Assembly: GCF_004210375.1 (NCBI RefSeq)
Contig: NC_134833.1
Span: 145,134,127-145,198,126 of the forward strand
Length of the DNA stretch: 64,000 bases
Source: Tachypleus tridentatus
Taxonomy: Eukaryota > Arthropoda > Merostomata > Xiphosura > Limulidae
Direction: 5' to 3'
A program made the position numbers and the translations under genes. Below the pieces are notes generated by a model that had not been told where the DNA came from, did not search any database, and saw only the letters and a list, made by a program, of their open reading frames with translations. This document shows, one piece after another, positions 25,101-40,100 of the stretch (its first letter is position 1; each line of letters opens with the position of its first letter).

Positions 25101-28100
25101 CAAATGATAAAAATGTTTCATGTTTAAATTAAAATAACTAAAGCATTTTATATTAAATAGTGACATTTATGATATTGTTTGAATTTCACAAGAAGCTACA
25201 CAAGGGCTATCTGTACTAGCCATCCCTAATTTAGTAGTGTAAGACTAGAAGGAAGGCAGCTTGTCATCACCACCCACTGCCAACTCTTGGGCTACTCTTT
25301 TACCAATGAATAATGAGATTTACCATCACATTACAATGCTGCCATGGCTGAAAGGGCCACTTATGATATAAAGATTTGAAAAAAAACTTTGAAGATATTT
25401 GATAAATAGTACCTGGTGCTGGCCTCATAATCTATAGGTCAAAGGTTCAAATCCCCAATTACCAGATTCACCTTTTCAGCTATGGGGGAATGATAATGTG
25501 AGAATTAATTTTACTATGTATTGATGAAGGAGCTAGTAGTATTGACTATCTATCTTCCCTCTAGTCTATCACTTCTAAATTTGGGATGGCTAGTGCAAAT
25601 GACCCTTGAGTAGCCTTCCACAGTAAAAAAAAACTAAACAATTATAATTTGTAGTGCTGGAAGTCATTTTTTCAGTCAAAACGAAATGCTGTTTGCTTGT
25701 CTATTGGAAAATAAATGAAAAGATTATAAGATAACAGAGAAATATTATAGGTCCTTCTAACAAACCTGATAAAAGTCTGTATACTCTTAACAGTAGTTAT
25801 TTTTTAATTGTATATATAACAATTTTCAAATATGTAGCAATACTGTAAGACTTTTATGCCACCAACAGTGTGAAATTAATCAAATAAATGAAATGTCACA
25901 TTGGAATACTTTTCTCTTTCCAACCATCAACCAAAATTGTCAAGTTTTGCATTCCTTCCTATTAAAGGCCTTATTTAAAAACTGCTCCTTCCTTTATTTC
26001 TGAAAAGTAATAGTTTTTTTCAGAAATTTATACAAAATAACGACATTAGAAATAGGTTTTTCCAATGAAATTCCCTCCCTCTATTGGCTTTGACTTAGTT
26101 TCATTATACATGTTGATATATTCTTAGAATAAAACGATGAAATACATACATAACGTGTCATTTCTTGAACCACAGAAGCAAGAAGAGGGGAAGCTGCTAC
26201 TTGAAACTTGGTGCCTAATCACAAACAAATGTGTTAGTAAAAATCCCTATGGAATTTTTAGAATCACCCTGTTAATGATAGGTGAAAAAACTTGAGAGAA
26301 ATTAGGCTTATTAAAATATGTTAACTGTTCCATGCACCAATACCTACAGCACATGTAGACAGAGAATAATTATGATATCTACTCAAAACTAAAATTCTTA
26401 ATACACACAATGTTTTGGTCTAAAAAACAAGTTATATTATGTTTTAAAAAGTTTTATATCTATTCTATAAGTTGTATCTTTCTTTATAAAGTCAAATAAA
26501 AATGAATTAAGATGTGATAACTTACCTGAAGCACAGACGTCAGAGTTTACATATGCTACAGTTCGATCCATCAGTTGAGGTAATTTATCCTACAAAGTCA
26601 AGGTATTATTATTTTGATTCTTATGCTGTTTTACAGCTAATAAGATGTATGATGTTTTTAAGAAATTGACCATACATGAAATTTATGAGTGATGTTAAAA
26701 TCTGATTAAACCACAAATTAATCTAAATCATAGAAGCATACTACGACTTTCTTTTCTGGCTTCTTCAGTGTTAAAATGAACATCAAATAACATGTTGTTA
26801 AAAGGTTGGCCTCTTCAGCATACATTGTGACCTAATTTATTAATTTTAACAACTTTTCAAAATAAATTCCTCCTTTTTTTTTTAAATTTTCTTCAATTAA
26901 AAAAATTGAATTACCAATGAATTAAATATGCCTGAATTTAAAAGTATTTTTATCTTATTATGTGTTTACTACAAATTACAGTTGAAGAATCAAGTTCTTA
27001 AGCCTTCAAATGTTAGAATAAAAAACACAAATGGGAAAACAGTTGTGGCAAGATTCTGCCATTTGTGGTCATAGTTAATGGCATATCATCGAAGTCTAAT
27101 TATCAAAATTAAATAAATTTAGGTAATTGTACAATGACAATAATTAATATAATTAAGACTGAGATCTCCTTACTTCTACCCACTCAGTAGAACCAATGAG
27201 TCCATATTCTTCTGCAGCCCAACTACAGAACACCAGAGTGCGTCTTGGTTTCCAGCCATTTTTGTGGAGTTTCCCCAAAATCCTGGATACTTCTAACATT
27301 TCAGCTGTTCCAGAGGAAGGATCAACTGCTCCAAAACCCCAAGCATCACGGTGGTTTCCCAAAATGACATATCTGTCTGTATGTTCACAGAAAATAAAAT
27401 ACTCAATTTAAAGCTATTCTCCACCCATAATGTTTATAGTTACATGCCTGAGAAGGAATTGTCTTTAGAAATGGTAATTAGGTAGATGGTTATGTAATAT
27501 TAACTTATACTTGTATTCAGGGTTAAAATTAGGAAAAGAAGAGTAGAGGTACTCAGCTGGGTGAAGTTGATCCGTTTTCTAAAAAAAAAAAAAAATCTAA
27601 TTGCAAATGTGAAAAGAAAGAAAACAATGTAGCTCAAATACATACCTGTACTTGTGCTGTCTTAAAAATAAGTTCCAAAACTTTGTGCTTGCAGAATTTA
27701 ACCCCTTCTTGCATCATATGATAACAGATCTTATGTGACAGCACCACATGATGGCAGATCTTACATGACAAAAATCACTTGATGTCATATCTTGTATGAA
27801 AATACCATGTTGCCAGATCGTAAATGACAACACCACATGATGACAGATCTTACATGACAGAACCATTTGATGTTGGATCTTGTATGACAGTGCCAAATGT
27901 TGTCAGATCTTGCATAAAATTAGTACTTGAAGTCAAATTTTTCAATGTACTACTGTTACTGTACTTAAATATCAATTTCATGAAAAAAAGTAGTTTTGCT
28001 CAATCATGCAAGAGGTTCAACAATTATAGAATCTAATATTAATAAAACTGTCATATAATTCCCTGATTCTTCTTTCAAAACATATATAAATCCTTGAAAG

Positions 28101-31100
28101 AAATGAAATGTGCCTATTTCAAATGATCTGAGCATCTTGTAACAAGTGGATTTTAGTTTCTACAGATTGTAAAGTTTTCTTTAAAATCTGTAGAAACTAA
28201 AATCCACTTGTTACAATACTTTTAATAACCAAAATTACAGTTTGGTAACTAAAAGTATTTTGGGCTTAAGTAATATAGGTTGTGTTGGATTAACCTACCA
28301 TTGGGCTTATAATACATGAAGAGAACATTTGGCATAGGGCACCATGAGTACGATGTCTGAAAACAAGATCTTTATCCTTTTATTGGTAAGCAATGATGCA
28401 TACTATTTACTATGATATAATTGATAAGATACAAATATTTCACGTTAATTAGATAATCATCGAGATATTTTCTTTTAATAATATTTTATTATGTTTTTTT
28501 TACTGTTTTGTTAAAAAAGCTAAGCAGAATTTTTGCACACATCCTATTTTGTGTGTCTTTGTTTTTCTTATAGCAAAGCCACATTGAGCTATCTGCTAAT
28601 TCCCCTGAGAGGAATAGAACCCTTGATGTTAGTGTTGTGAATCCAAAGACTTACTACTGTACCACTGGGGGGCATCCAATTTTTGCTAAAATGATGAAAA
28701 TATGATCAAATTGTAAACTTTATTTGACCTCCGACTGAATGTGCATCATATACTTTATCATGATGTTAAATATAATTCATTTCTTATTAAGTGATTTGGT
28801 TTAAATTATTTGAAATTTTTAATTAAATTTAATTGATTAATAATATATAGTCATGAAAGTGCAGGATTCTAGCCCATGGTGTTGTGTGCCTTACATGTTA
28901 ATCTAGCTCTGATTACAGGTGAGAAACATCTGAAAACAAATAACCAATACCCATGTACAAAATCCCTTGTAACAGAACTAAAAGGAGTTTGGGATGTGCT
29001 TCTATATGAAATTTACATGTCATTTTCTGCACTGCAAACAAACATTCATTTCACATGACAACATGTATATATGTTCCATGTCAGTAACTTTATTTCCATG
29101 TATGGAAAAGTCACTGAAAGTTGTAGTACAAATTTTAGTTTTCTCAGTTATGCAGATAGGTGTAGTTAAAAACAGTATAGACATACTGAAAACTCAGATA
29201 CAGTTATTTATACATAATCAGTGTAACACTTTGCTGGAACTTATGCTTGGATAATAGCACACCATCCTTAACGAGCCCTCTGTGATATTTAAGTGTCTTG
29301 ATTATAAAAAAAATTGATATTTGATAAAACCTCTTAAAATATTTGCACAAGGTAATTGTTACTTTCAATTTTAAAAAATACATACAATGAGGGATAAGTG
29401 CATAGAACATAATAATAGGCTTGGGGAAGTAGGTTATGTGCAATCAATATGGTTTTATGGAATAGTGAAGAAACAAATTTATACGTACCTGGTTCAATGT
29501 CTCCTCGGATATAACCAATAACATTGTAGTTGACAGTTTGATTGAATTTGTTGTAAACTTGCAACCTTATTCTCCTGTCAAAACAATGGAAGTTGCATTA
29601 AAAACCACATAAAGAATCGTTTAAACTGATTTTCTGTTACGAGTAAATGTAACCTAAAAGCTACAGTCTGATTAATCTTTCAGTCCTACATTTTTATTAC
29701 AGAATATTAAATCACAATATTGTTAACATTGCAAATTGAACTATATATACCAAACAATCTAAGGAACATGTCAGTCAAAGCCATTTCTTTAATGTATATA
29801 CTTTATATACATGGTTAGAATTCAACGTTCCATTATGATGTAGCTTTTGAATGCATATTTCAAAGAAAATCAGCTATAAATTAACTTCACAAGCCATGTA
29901 AGCAAACCTTTAGCAAAACGTATGTGAGTTCTTACTATATACAGAAATTTATTATTTAATGTTTAGCAGACAAATTCATTTCAGAAAGTTTTGAAGGAAA
30001 AAAAAAACAACAAGAAAAAAGCTAATAATTTCCAAATTATAAAGAACTATTTTCATACAACTCATATCTTTGTTTACTCTATGCAGACATCAGGTAATAA
30101 ACTTGACTAATAAATATGTAAAAAGAAGGAATTAATAGAACTTATATAACACCAATATAAATTGCAATAATTAGTATTTATGTTAAAGGCATAACAACTG
30201 ACCCCACAGTCCCCATGGTGCAGGAATACATTACACAGGGGCATATAGTACTAAAATAAATTGTATATAATGAAGTTGGGTGGGAAACCTGCAGGGGAAC
30301 CAAAATATTCTGTGCTACCCTTCTGTTCTAAGCCTTTATAAAGTAGGAACAATTTGGGAGAATGCAATTCAAACCAGTTTATTTTTAATAAAAACAACAC
30401 AAAATATCCACATAACACTATGGTGTGATTCACAGCATATTTTAATAAAGATATTTATTAGACATTTTTATTGTTAAATGTAAATTAGACTACTACACAA
30501 AACAATTTCATTAAGGATTCCATTATGTTCTTTACACTTTTAGTTTTAACTGTTTTAAAAAATAATTAGAATCAGTTCTGACTGAGAACATTCTTTGAAA
30601 ACATAGTATAAAATATAGCCAAAATACTTTTTTACACATTCAATTTGCCATAGGTACAAACTGCCAATCTGTGTACAGTAAACACTTACTTTTGAGGAAT
30701 ACTCATGAATTTTTACAAACAAAAGAAATACAGGGAAAATGTTTACTTGTCAGAATCATCACCAGCAAACCCTGGACCAAGATGAAGGGTGATATTAAAG
30801 CCTCCACTCCAGTTAGTTGGAGCTGGTTGCCCACTCAACAATCTAGTGAGATATTATTGCATAAGTCATTACAATGTTGTAAATATAAGCTACACAATGA
30901 ACCAGTAATCATCTGAAACACAGATTAAGTTTCATACTTCTCTATATCAGTGACTAATAGTAATATATTAAGACATAGCTGATAAAAAGCCATATATATA
31001 TATATATATATGGTAGGATAACAAAGGGTTATTCCATGTCAAATCATCCAGGGGTCTGTAGGCGACCCCATAGAATGCCTTGAAAAAATTCACATGTGCT

Positions 31101-34100
31101 CATCTACCCATATAATGAAAAACTACCAAAGATTAGATCAATATCTCTAATAGTTTCTGATTTACAGCACTGTAAAATATAGTTATTTTTTATTTTTGGT
31201 GAATTCATTTTCAGACAACTTTGGTTGCTTAAAGCTACAAGAGTAATGGTGGTAGAAGGCTGAAATTTGCTACACTGACTGAATTAATCTCACAGAATTA
31301 AAAATGGTCTCAAACCAAGTTTATCTCTCTTAGGATTTGCATAGTGAGGCAGTAAAATCACCTGAAAACCCATAATTGTAGAAAACATAGGTTTATGTAA
31401 ATACGCTACAGCTCTAAGACTTAATATGATACAAAGCTGAATTTTGTTTTCAAATTTCCTATAACATATCAGTTGATAAATCAGCAATTGTTGTACTTAA
31501 AAGTCTGTTAGATCTCCTGTAAAAAAATTTAGTTGCATGCAACTTTTCATGATTTAGCTAAAAATAGCCCTACTTCAGGCCACAGTTTGACCATGTCACC
31601 AGTTATTCAGCCTTTTTAGATTTTTACCATATATTCTTGCATCTCTGAATATGATCTACAAAAAACAACAGGATGGTGTTCAACCTACCTTTTGAGTTAC
31701 AATTTTTTAAAGCATCCTCTGACCATACATTTTTTATTTAAAAAAAAAATCAATTCAGGTGTGTTACTGTGTGCAAATATATCCATATAATTTTGTAAAA
31801 TACCTGTCAGAATTTTATGAATCCCACTGAAATATTCTAACCAGCCTTTCACAATGTTAAATAATGAAGTTGTAAGAAAAAAAGAAAGAATTAATTCATA
31901 TCTGAACAAGTTTATTGGCATAACTAGTTAGATCACACGGCAATGCAAATATATTGTATGCGCATTACAGTTATGCAGATATGGCTGAGTTTAAGATTCA
32001 TAATATAATAAATACAAAGGTAAATCAGACACAAAAAGCACAGCGCTACAACAGGGGATAACTGAGAAAGATTATAGTCACACCAAACTGCAATAATCGT
32101 GACAATGAAATGTTTCAAAAACTGCTTTAGCAATAAATTAACTTTAACAACATCAAATAAACATTGCTTTGTTCAGACAGCTTGAATAATTTTCTGAAAT
32201 TCGAGTTTGATTATTTTGAGATCACCTTGACTTAGAACATAGTGGCGAGCACTACTGCCTTGCACGGTAGGTGCGCTTATCAGACAAAGAATATATTGGA
32301 AAGGAATCCAGCTTTCATCTTCATGTGACCTTGCAGGCCATGAGAACAGTTCGTTTTTTGATTTCTTCATAAATGACACCAACACATCGGAATGTTCATC
32401 TGATCTATCTTTTATGTTTCACACATACCATTCATGATCGTATATCCATGCCACATATTTCCCTGGCTGATAATTGTCATTGCCTACATTAGACCCTATT
32501 TGAGCTGCTGCAGCATCACTTTCACTGTTACTACCAACAGTTACAACTGTGTACACATTATCATCTGATAACCTTCTCATATACAATTTGTTGGTAGAGT
32601 GAGGAATAAAGTTATGATGTGACCTAATACCTGTCACAGTTTTGTGTCTTTAATACTGCTCAAGTAGATCAAACTTTACACAATTCTGCAGGACTGATTC
32701 CTGACTGACAAGAAAGAACTGAATGCCCTGAATGTGGTCCTTTGCCCAATGGTACTTATTAGAGACACTTAAAATTTGATAATTTATTATTTTTCACAAC
32801 CTTGATTTTTTTTTTGAAGATCATGTTCAGAGATGTAAGAATATATGGTAAAGGCTGATTAGAATATTTCAATGGGATTCATAAATTATTTCAAAATTGT
32901 ATGGATATATTTGCACACAGTAACACACCTGAACTGAAGTTTTTTTTTTCAAGTAAACAACGTATAGTCAGAGGATACTTTAAAAAATTATAACTCAAAA
33001 AGTAGGTTGAACATCATCCTGATTTTGTTTTGTAGATCATATTCAGAGATGTAAGAATATATGGAAAAATCTGAAAAGGCTGAATAACTGGTGACATGGT
33101 CAAACTGTGGCCTGAAGTAGGGCTATTTGTAGCTAAATCATAAAACGTTGCATACAACTAAATTTTTTACAGGAGATCTAACAGACTTTTAATCACAACA
33201 ATTGCTGATTTATCAACTGATATGTTATAGGAAATTTGAAGACAAAATTCAGCTTTCTATCATATTAAGTCTTAGAACTGTGGTTTATTGAATAAACCAA
33301 TGTTTTTTACGATTTTGGGTTTTCAGGTTATTTTATAGCCTCACTATGAAAATGCTAAGAGAGATAAACTTGGTTTGAGACCATTTTTGAATTCTGTGAG
33401 ATTAATTCAGTCAGTGTACCAAATTTCAGCCTTCTAACACCATTACTCTTGCAGCTTTAAGCAGCCAAATTTGCCCAAAAATGAATTCGTTAAAAATTTA
33501 AAAAAAAATTAATTAAATTTTACAGGGCTGTAAATCAGAAACTATTAGAGATATTGATCTAATCTTTGGTAGTTTTTCATTATATGGGTAGATGAGCACG
33601 TGTGAAGTTTTTCAAGGCATTCCGTAGGGTCACCTGGAAAATTTTCCAAAATCTAGATGATTTGACATGAAATAACCCCAAAACCTATATAAAATATATG
33701 ACATATGGAATATTTTTTATCTGTCTCATGAAAATTACAATAATGCTTATTTGCAGTAACAGAATGAAAATGATGAATAGTTTTCAGAGCCAGATTAAGA
33801 ACACTTGGTAACATCAGTTCTGTGGACTTACCACATTCTCCACAAAACCTACATTATTTTTCTTACATTGAAATATTATCCACAAAAGCAACCTTTTAAT
33901 TATATCAAATATAAGAGTTAGATATTTAGTGGAATTTGATAATCAATAAATCAATTGTCATATTAGTCAATAACATGCAATCAATTGATTCTTCTCACGA
34001 GTTGGAATAATTAGAAAGATTAATATTGATTAGTTGATTATTCCTATGATTCATGACAATAAGTCATTAAATTAAACAAATTTGAATCAAATGAAAATAA

Positions 34101-37100
34101 TAATGAGAAATAATAATATTTTGATTACTTGGATAGTTGGAATAATAAAAACAGTAATAATTATTAACACTAATTTTTTAACAATGAATCATTTTTACAA
34201 CAATAATTAATTCTCTCTTAATTTTTATTACTTAATTATTTTACAAAATACTAATAGATTTAACCAATTTCCATAGGTAACTGATTAATCAAATTATCCT
34301 CCTAGTGTCCATATTATGTATGTCACTGTCACATCCATGCAAGTGTTTAGGCAAACCTCATTAAAAACTGGACACAAGATTCATATCTATAGACTGACAC
34401 TAGATAGTGGAGAAAACGTTAGGAAAGAAGTTTATGCTATCCAGGATACAATTTCCAAAAAAGAGCTTAATCAAACTTTGGTAAAGGACCTATATCAAAA
34501 AGGCAAGAAGAAATACAAGCAAATAGCTGCTGATCTATTTTATTCAACTACAGGCAATTATTGAAGAGTTTTCTTTTGGTTCTGAGAATCATTACAAGTT
34601 TGCACAAATCAACCAATTAACTGTCAGACCTACTTGTGGGTAGATGTGTACACTACTTGGAAAATAGTAAAGACACCAAAAATATTTGATATAAGAACCC
34701 CTGTTTGAGGACAAAGAGTTAGTTTTTCCAGGACAAGAAAGCAAGTTCTTGAAGCCAGACAACCAAAACAAGTTCTCCACAGAGACTGGGAAAACCTTCT
34801 AAATGCTAAAGCTGCCCAACTTGCCAGAACACCATTTCAGTGTGGATGTAAGTCACAACTGCTATTTCTCTCAGTTGAGTGCTTAGTTAAGAAGCTTTCA
34901 TAAAAAGGTACAATGTTCAAGAGAACTCATATATTGATATTTGTCAGAGTATGCTGCCGCTAACATTGTAATCAAGAAACCTTTGATTATAATAGATAAC
35001 TTGATGAGAATAATAGAAAAAATTAATAAATGAGATATCAGAATATTCTGCATGACAATGAATTTTGAAATAGCTGTGTGATATTAAAAGCTTGGTGTAT
35101 TTTGAAACCTCAGTCTCAGAGTTGATTCTCTACTATAACTGTAAACTGACTAGAGCTAGTGGCTAGTGTAGTTCAAACACGACTGTATACCTTACTTTAA
35201 TATAACTCTATTTGTAACTGGATTTAACTCCAACAGCTAGCCCCATACAGCCCCTATTATAACTATCTAAATGCTGTGCTAGACATTGAAATTGTAAACT
35301 ATGATATCCACTTTTCAATATACCAAATAAAACAAAATCTTCATCATGAGAGCTACTGTTTTAGATTATAGATTTCCTAGTTTCTCAGATAAAATCCTAT
35401 AATGCAATGCATTACTTACGACAGAATATTTCTTGCATCACCATATCCAATTGGCTGACTGGGTATCTTTGGTAAAAGGGTGTCTTTCATAGCATATCGA
35501 TAAGCACCCTCTGGAAAAACAGAAAATTTACAATTTAGAACAATCTTGCATTATGGCATATTAAACACAACAACAATCCTTTGTTCTGTAGTGTTTTTCA
35601 GAGTTTGGTTTTGTCACCAGTTTCTTTCTTTCTTCAGTCTCTTTAATCTGTTAAAATTAGTTAAACCATTACTGATTTCTCCAACTGTTGAAGCTCTCTC
35701 TTTTTTACAACCCCTCACACCATCTACCATGGATTTTTGCCTCACACCTTTAACTGTATTAATTTACATTTTTTCCAAATAGTTTACGCTCCTGACATAC
35801 TTATTTTATGCACTGTGAAGACACAGACAGAGATGACATGGGGGGAGCAGATCTAAACAACAATCCCATATGTTGCTTCCTAAGTGTGCAAGCTAGGTAT
35901 GGTAAAAATATAACCAAAGGTTTGCCTGTTTTAAGTGGATATAATACATGGAGAAGGCACAGGGGACTTTTGAAGGTGGTATTAAAGGAGTCATGTCCCA
36001 GCACCAACCTACCCATCCTCATGTTATCACTCTACAGTGGGTACAATAAAAGTACATATTCGATGTGGTGACAATATAACCTACTGTTCACCAGTTTTAA
36101 GCAGGCAATGCTAGAGGAAACATATGAACCCCAGAGATTATATATGGGAGTTAGATAAAAACACCAACCCTCCTGTGCTATTCTCCAATGGGCCATAAGG
36201 GTATATGCCAGATCTGATGACAACAGGTTTAGCAGTTTGTCAATTAAAAAGAGGACACATACACAAACTTTTCTGAATAATGATTTAGATATTTAATACT
36301 TTTAGGCTATTCACTTTTTAGTAGTACTTCACCATAAACTTTATTTTCAATGTTACAAACAACTAGCAAATGGTCAATGGTCGCTTTTTGATTTACAAGT
36401 TTCTTAACTATTGTTATAATCTAACAGTTCCTTATTACAAGAAAAGCCAAACATAGCTTGTCCATGAGACAACAATAGCCTTTTAATAACATGCTGAAAT
36501 TTAACAAATTCTGTATTTTCTGAAATGTGATGAGAGTAAAACTTCTTCAGGTATTGTATGTTGAATCAAGTGCTTGAACACCATAATAATACCACGCTCA
36601 GAGTTCTATATATTGATTTAGTTTTTCTATCATTTCTGCAGACTTTGCAGCATAGTCCTCAGGACTTCTTGCCTACTCAAGAAGGTTGAAGCGATTTATG
36701 TTTCTCAGAAACTAGTACCTCAGAAGAGATTTCTCTAACAGTTTCCATACAATTTCACTAAAAAATGTACAATCTATGCCAAATTCTAGTTGTGTTTCCT
36801 GCTTTTTTCCTTTGGAAATACATTTCCTTGCTGCAAAACCAATGTCAACTTGAGGGCATGACAAAATGGTTTTGTTTTTTCAGCTGAATCTTGCATAATT
36901 CTAATCTTTAAATGTACATAAACCCTGCATGTTATATCTACAACAAGTTTTTAAGTCACTTGCTAGACAGTAACGTGCAGAGGACATCAAAAGAATAGAA
37001 GTCCATTGACTTTTTATTGGGGGTGGGGACCATGGTGTCTTTGGGCTGTCTCTGATACACATTGGGTAAAAAAACCCACAAGAAACAAAAATATCCTCTT

Positions 37101-40100
37101 TCATTTCTATTTAACTGGTCTTATGAAAAACTAAACAGTGAATTTTTGCATATTAACACTTAAATGACTATCACAATTTTTTTATTTTTATTGTAAATAC
37201 CTTGTTTGACATTTATTTAAAAGCTGAAATTTTTCCCATAATAACTGTTCCCCACAGGGCAGTGGTAAGTTTACAGACTTACAATGGTAAAATACAGGGT
37301 TTGATTTCCTTTGGCAAACACTGCAGATAACCCCATGCACTGTAAAAACAAATAAATACACCCTAATAACTTGCAGCATGCAAGTGGTGAAGTGAAAAGT
37401 CTCTTAGTAGTTGTGGGTAATATTTTATGTCACAGAAAAGAAGGCAAACAGCTATAGGCTTTGGCCTATTTAGCCACCTTGTGTACGTCACTCTTGCTAA
37501 GTATGAAATCACTGACACACTTTCATTGAGTAAAGAACACTTTATTACAAGTAACAAATGTGCAGTGTTTGTACAAGCTTGTCAAATGTACATTTTGTAA
37601 TAAAGTTTGTTTCATTACGTATTCAAGCCATCTACAAACTGTATTATCCAAAAATAAGTTCCTCATCAACAAATTAAAACTAGCACACTTACTTGAAATT
37701 TGGCAGTTAAGAAATGAACATGCTGTTTAATTAAACATATAAAAAGAAAATAAGGCTTAGCTGTCATAAGAGTATTTTTGAGTTTTCTAGAAACCAATTT
37801 AAATGGTTTCATCTTCAAATTGTTTATTTCCACTGCATGATCCCTACATTCAAACTTTCTTAAGCCATAAATTAAACAGACCTTCAGCAGATGAGAAATT
37901 TCAAGCTTTCTGATGTACTTTATAAAATATTTCTGGAAAACCTGATTGGACAGATTATATCATCACAATGAGCAATGGTTTCAGGTAGCAGCCAGTAGAT
38001 AATTTTCAAAATCTTTCTAATTTCCCTCCCAGTTGCTTCTAAACCAGTTCTGTAATTATTATGAACCTGATTCGTTTTGATGTGGAACCTCTGTCTATAA
38101 ATACAAGTTGAGCATTTTGAAGAGAGGGTAACTTACAATAAACAAATAAAATTATCATACTCTTTATTAGTATCTGGGTCTATATATCCATACATATAAA
38201 AGGGAGTGTTGCCGGTATTACTCTTTTGTTATGTTACCTTATTCATTTCACACAATATGGAAGGAATGGTATCACAGAGATGTGAACATTTGAGCTATTT
38301 ATTATACTTTTACATGGCCATGTTACTTGTTTCAACACTTTCATAATATCATGACCATGACTACAGTAAATTCATAGGGGCCGCTTTTCAAAGTTTTTTT
38401 TAACAGTGTCATACATATATATACACCTTAGATATCAAAACCTGATGTTTAGTATTATAATTGATAAGCCCTTAGGCTTACCACTGTACATCAGTAAAAT
38501 GCGTTCATAATGCAATAACGAGATCATCTTAAAATTAACAATTGTATTTCTGCTTTTAAAATTCTAAAATGTGTAAAACATCTTATGGAAATAAGATATG
38601 AAAAACATTTGCATTGTTTTTACTATTTTCTGCACTCAAGACAGTAAAACCATCAAGCAGTTGGCTTGTAAAATCATGGATGCTTTCTTCTATACGAACA
38701 TACAAATAATATTATATTTTGAATATATTTTTAAAAACAAATGTGACAAGAGAAAAACTGATTTACAAATGTTAGAAATTTGCAATCCATACAGACTAAT
38801 CAGGAAACCTTGCCCTTTAAGATAAACAGACTGTGAAATATATAAATACATAACCTCAAATTTATTATTAAGATTTTCTTGTTTCAAAAGTACGAAAATC
38901 ATAAAATAAAAAGTGTAGTTTTGTCTATTTTAAGGTTTTTGAAACTAATAGATTTAAAACTGTATTGTTTTAGCTATCTCAGTACAAACCAGATTGAAAT
39001 AAGTTTGTTTGTCAGTTTTTGCATTTCAAACAAAGCTACATGAGAACTAACTGTACTAGACAATCATAATTTAACAGTGAAAAAATAGAGGGAAGGCAGC
39101 TAGCAGGGGCGTAGATCCTGGGGGGATACATCCAACTTCATTTTAGGTGGGGGGGTATGGTGCATACAGTCATCCCCCCTACAGTTTGGTCTGTTGAATT
39201 GTTTTATTGCATCACAGGCCTACAAACTGTGTGTTTGTTCTTGTGATTCTCGTTTTCTTACCAATCGAATTACATAATTAGGCCTAGATGTAGGCATTTT
39301 CGGTAGCCCAAATGTACATCTTTAATATAGGCGTGCTTCTAAGCTTTTCGATCTAAGCGATAGTTCGTAAGTATTAGTCAGTAGGCCTAAGTATATATGC
39401 AAGTATCGTAGCAACAAGATTACTCTGTGACTGCATGTTTACAGCTTTCAGGTTCACGTAATCAGAGATTACCAAGTTGCAAATTGAACAGTCCACGTAA
39501 GTGGTTGCAAAAATCATCCCCCCTCCATCGGGTGTAACAAATCTATGCCCCTGCAACTAGTCATCACCACCCACCACAAACTCTTGAACTGCTTTTTTTT
39601 ACCAATAAATAATGGGATTGATTGTCACTTTATAATGACCCCACAGCTGAAAGGGCACAAATATTTGGCAGGATGGTGACTCAAACCCACGATCCACAGA
39701 TTATGAGTCAAACTTCCTAACCACCTGGCTTGAAATAAGTACTAACAATAAATGAAAACGTACAAATTTGTGTCAATATTCTAAACATGGAACTTTTTTT
39801 CTATTCAGCAAGGAATTTGAAAAATTGTCCACCTCCACTAAAATTATATTTGTGCAATTAAAAAAAAAAAAGGAGTTAACAGATTTAATTACCTAATCCA
39901 AGTAGGTGATAATAAAATTTATATTGAAGTATAATACTTAATATTGCTTTATACTTAAATATATTTTACATTGTCCATTGAAAAAGAAAGATATTCAGTA
40001 GGTAAATTTGTAAACTTAATGTTGCCAAGTACAAATAAAATCATTGGCTAAAACAAGAGCAACAAATAATAAAAATAAATCCAGGGTAATTCTAAGCCTA

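Noticed and set aside
27370-27376. Alternative acceptor for exon 9 four bases downstream (ACAG|ATATG)
   Set aside because: It would break the reading frame and lose the Asp-Arg pair before YVILGNHRD. The upstream AG joins correctly.
27714-28036. 60-70 codon frames across 27.7-28.0 kb
   Set aside because: Open only because of the 30-bp minisatellite.
34316-34564. Possible exon or small gene (82 codons)
   Set aside because: No homology recognised, no splice context and no conserved motif. Left as unassigned intron sequence.
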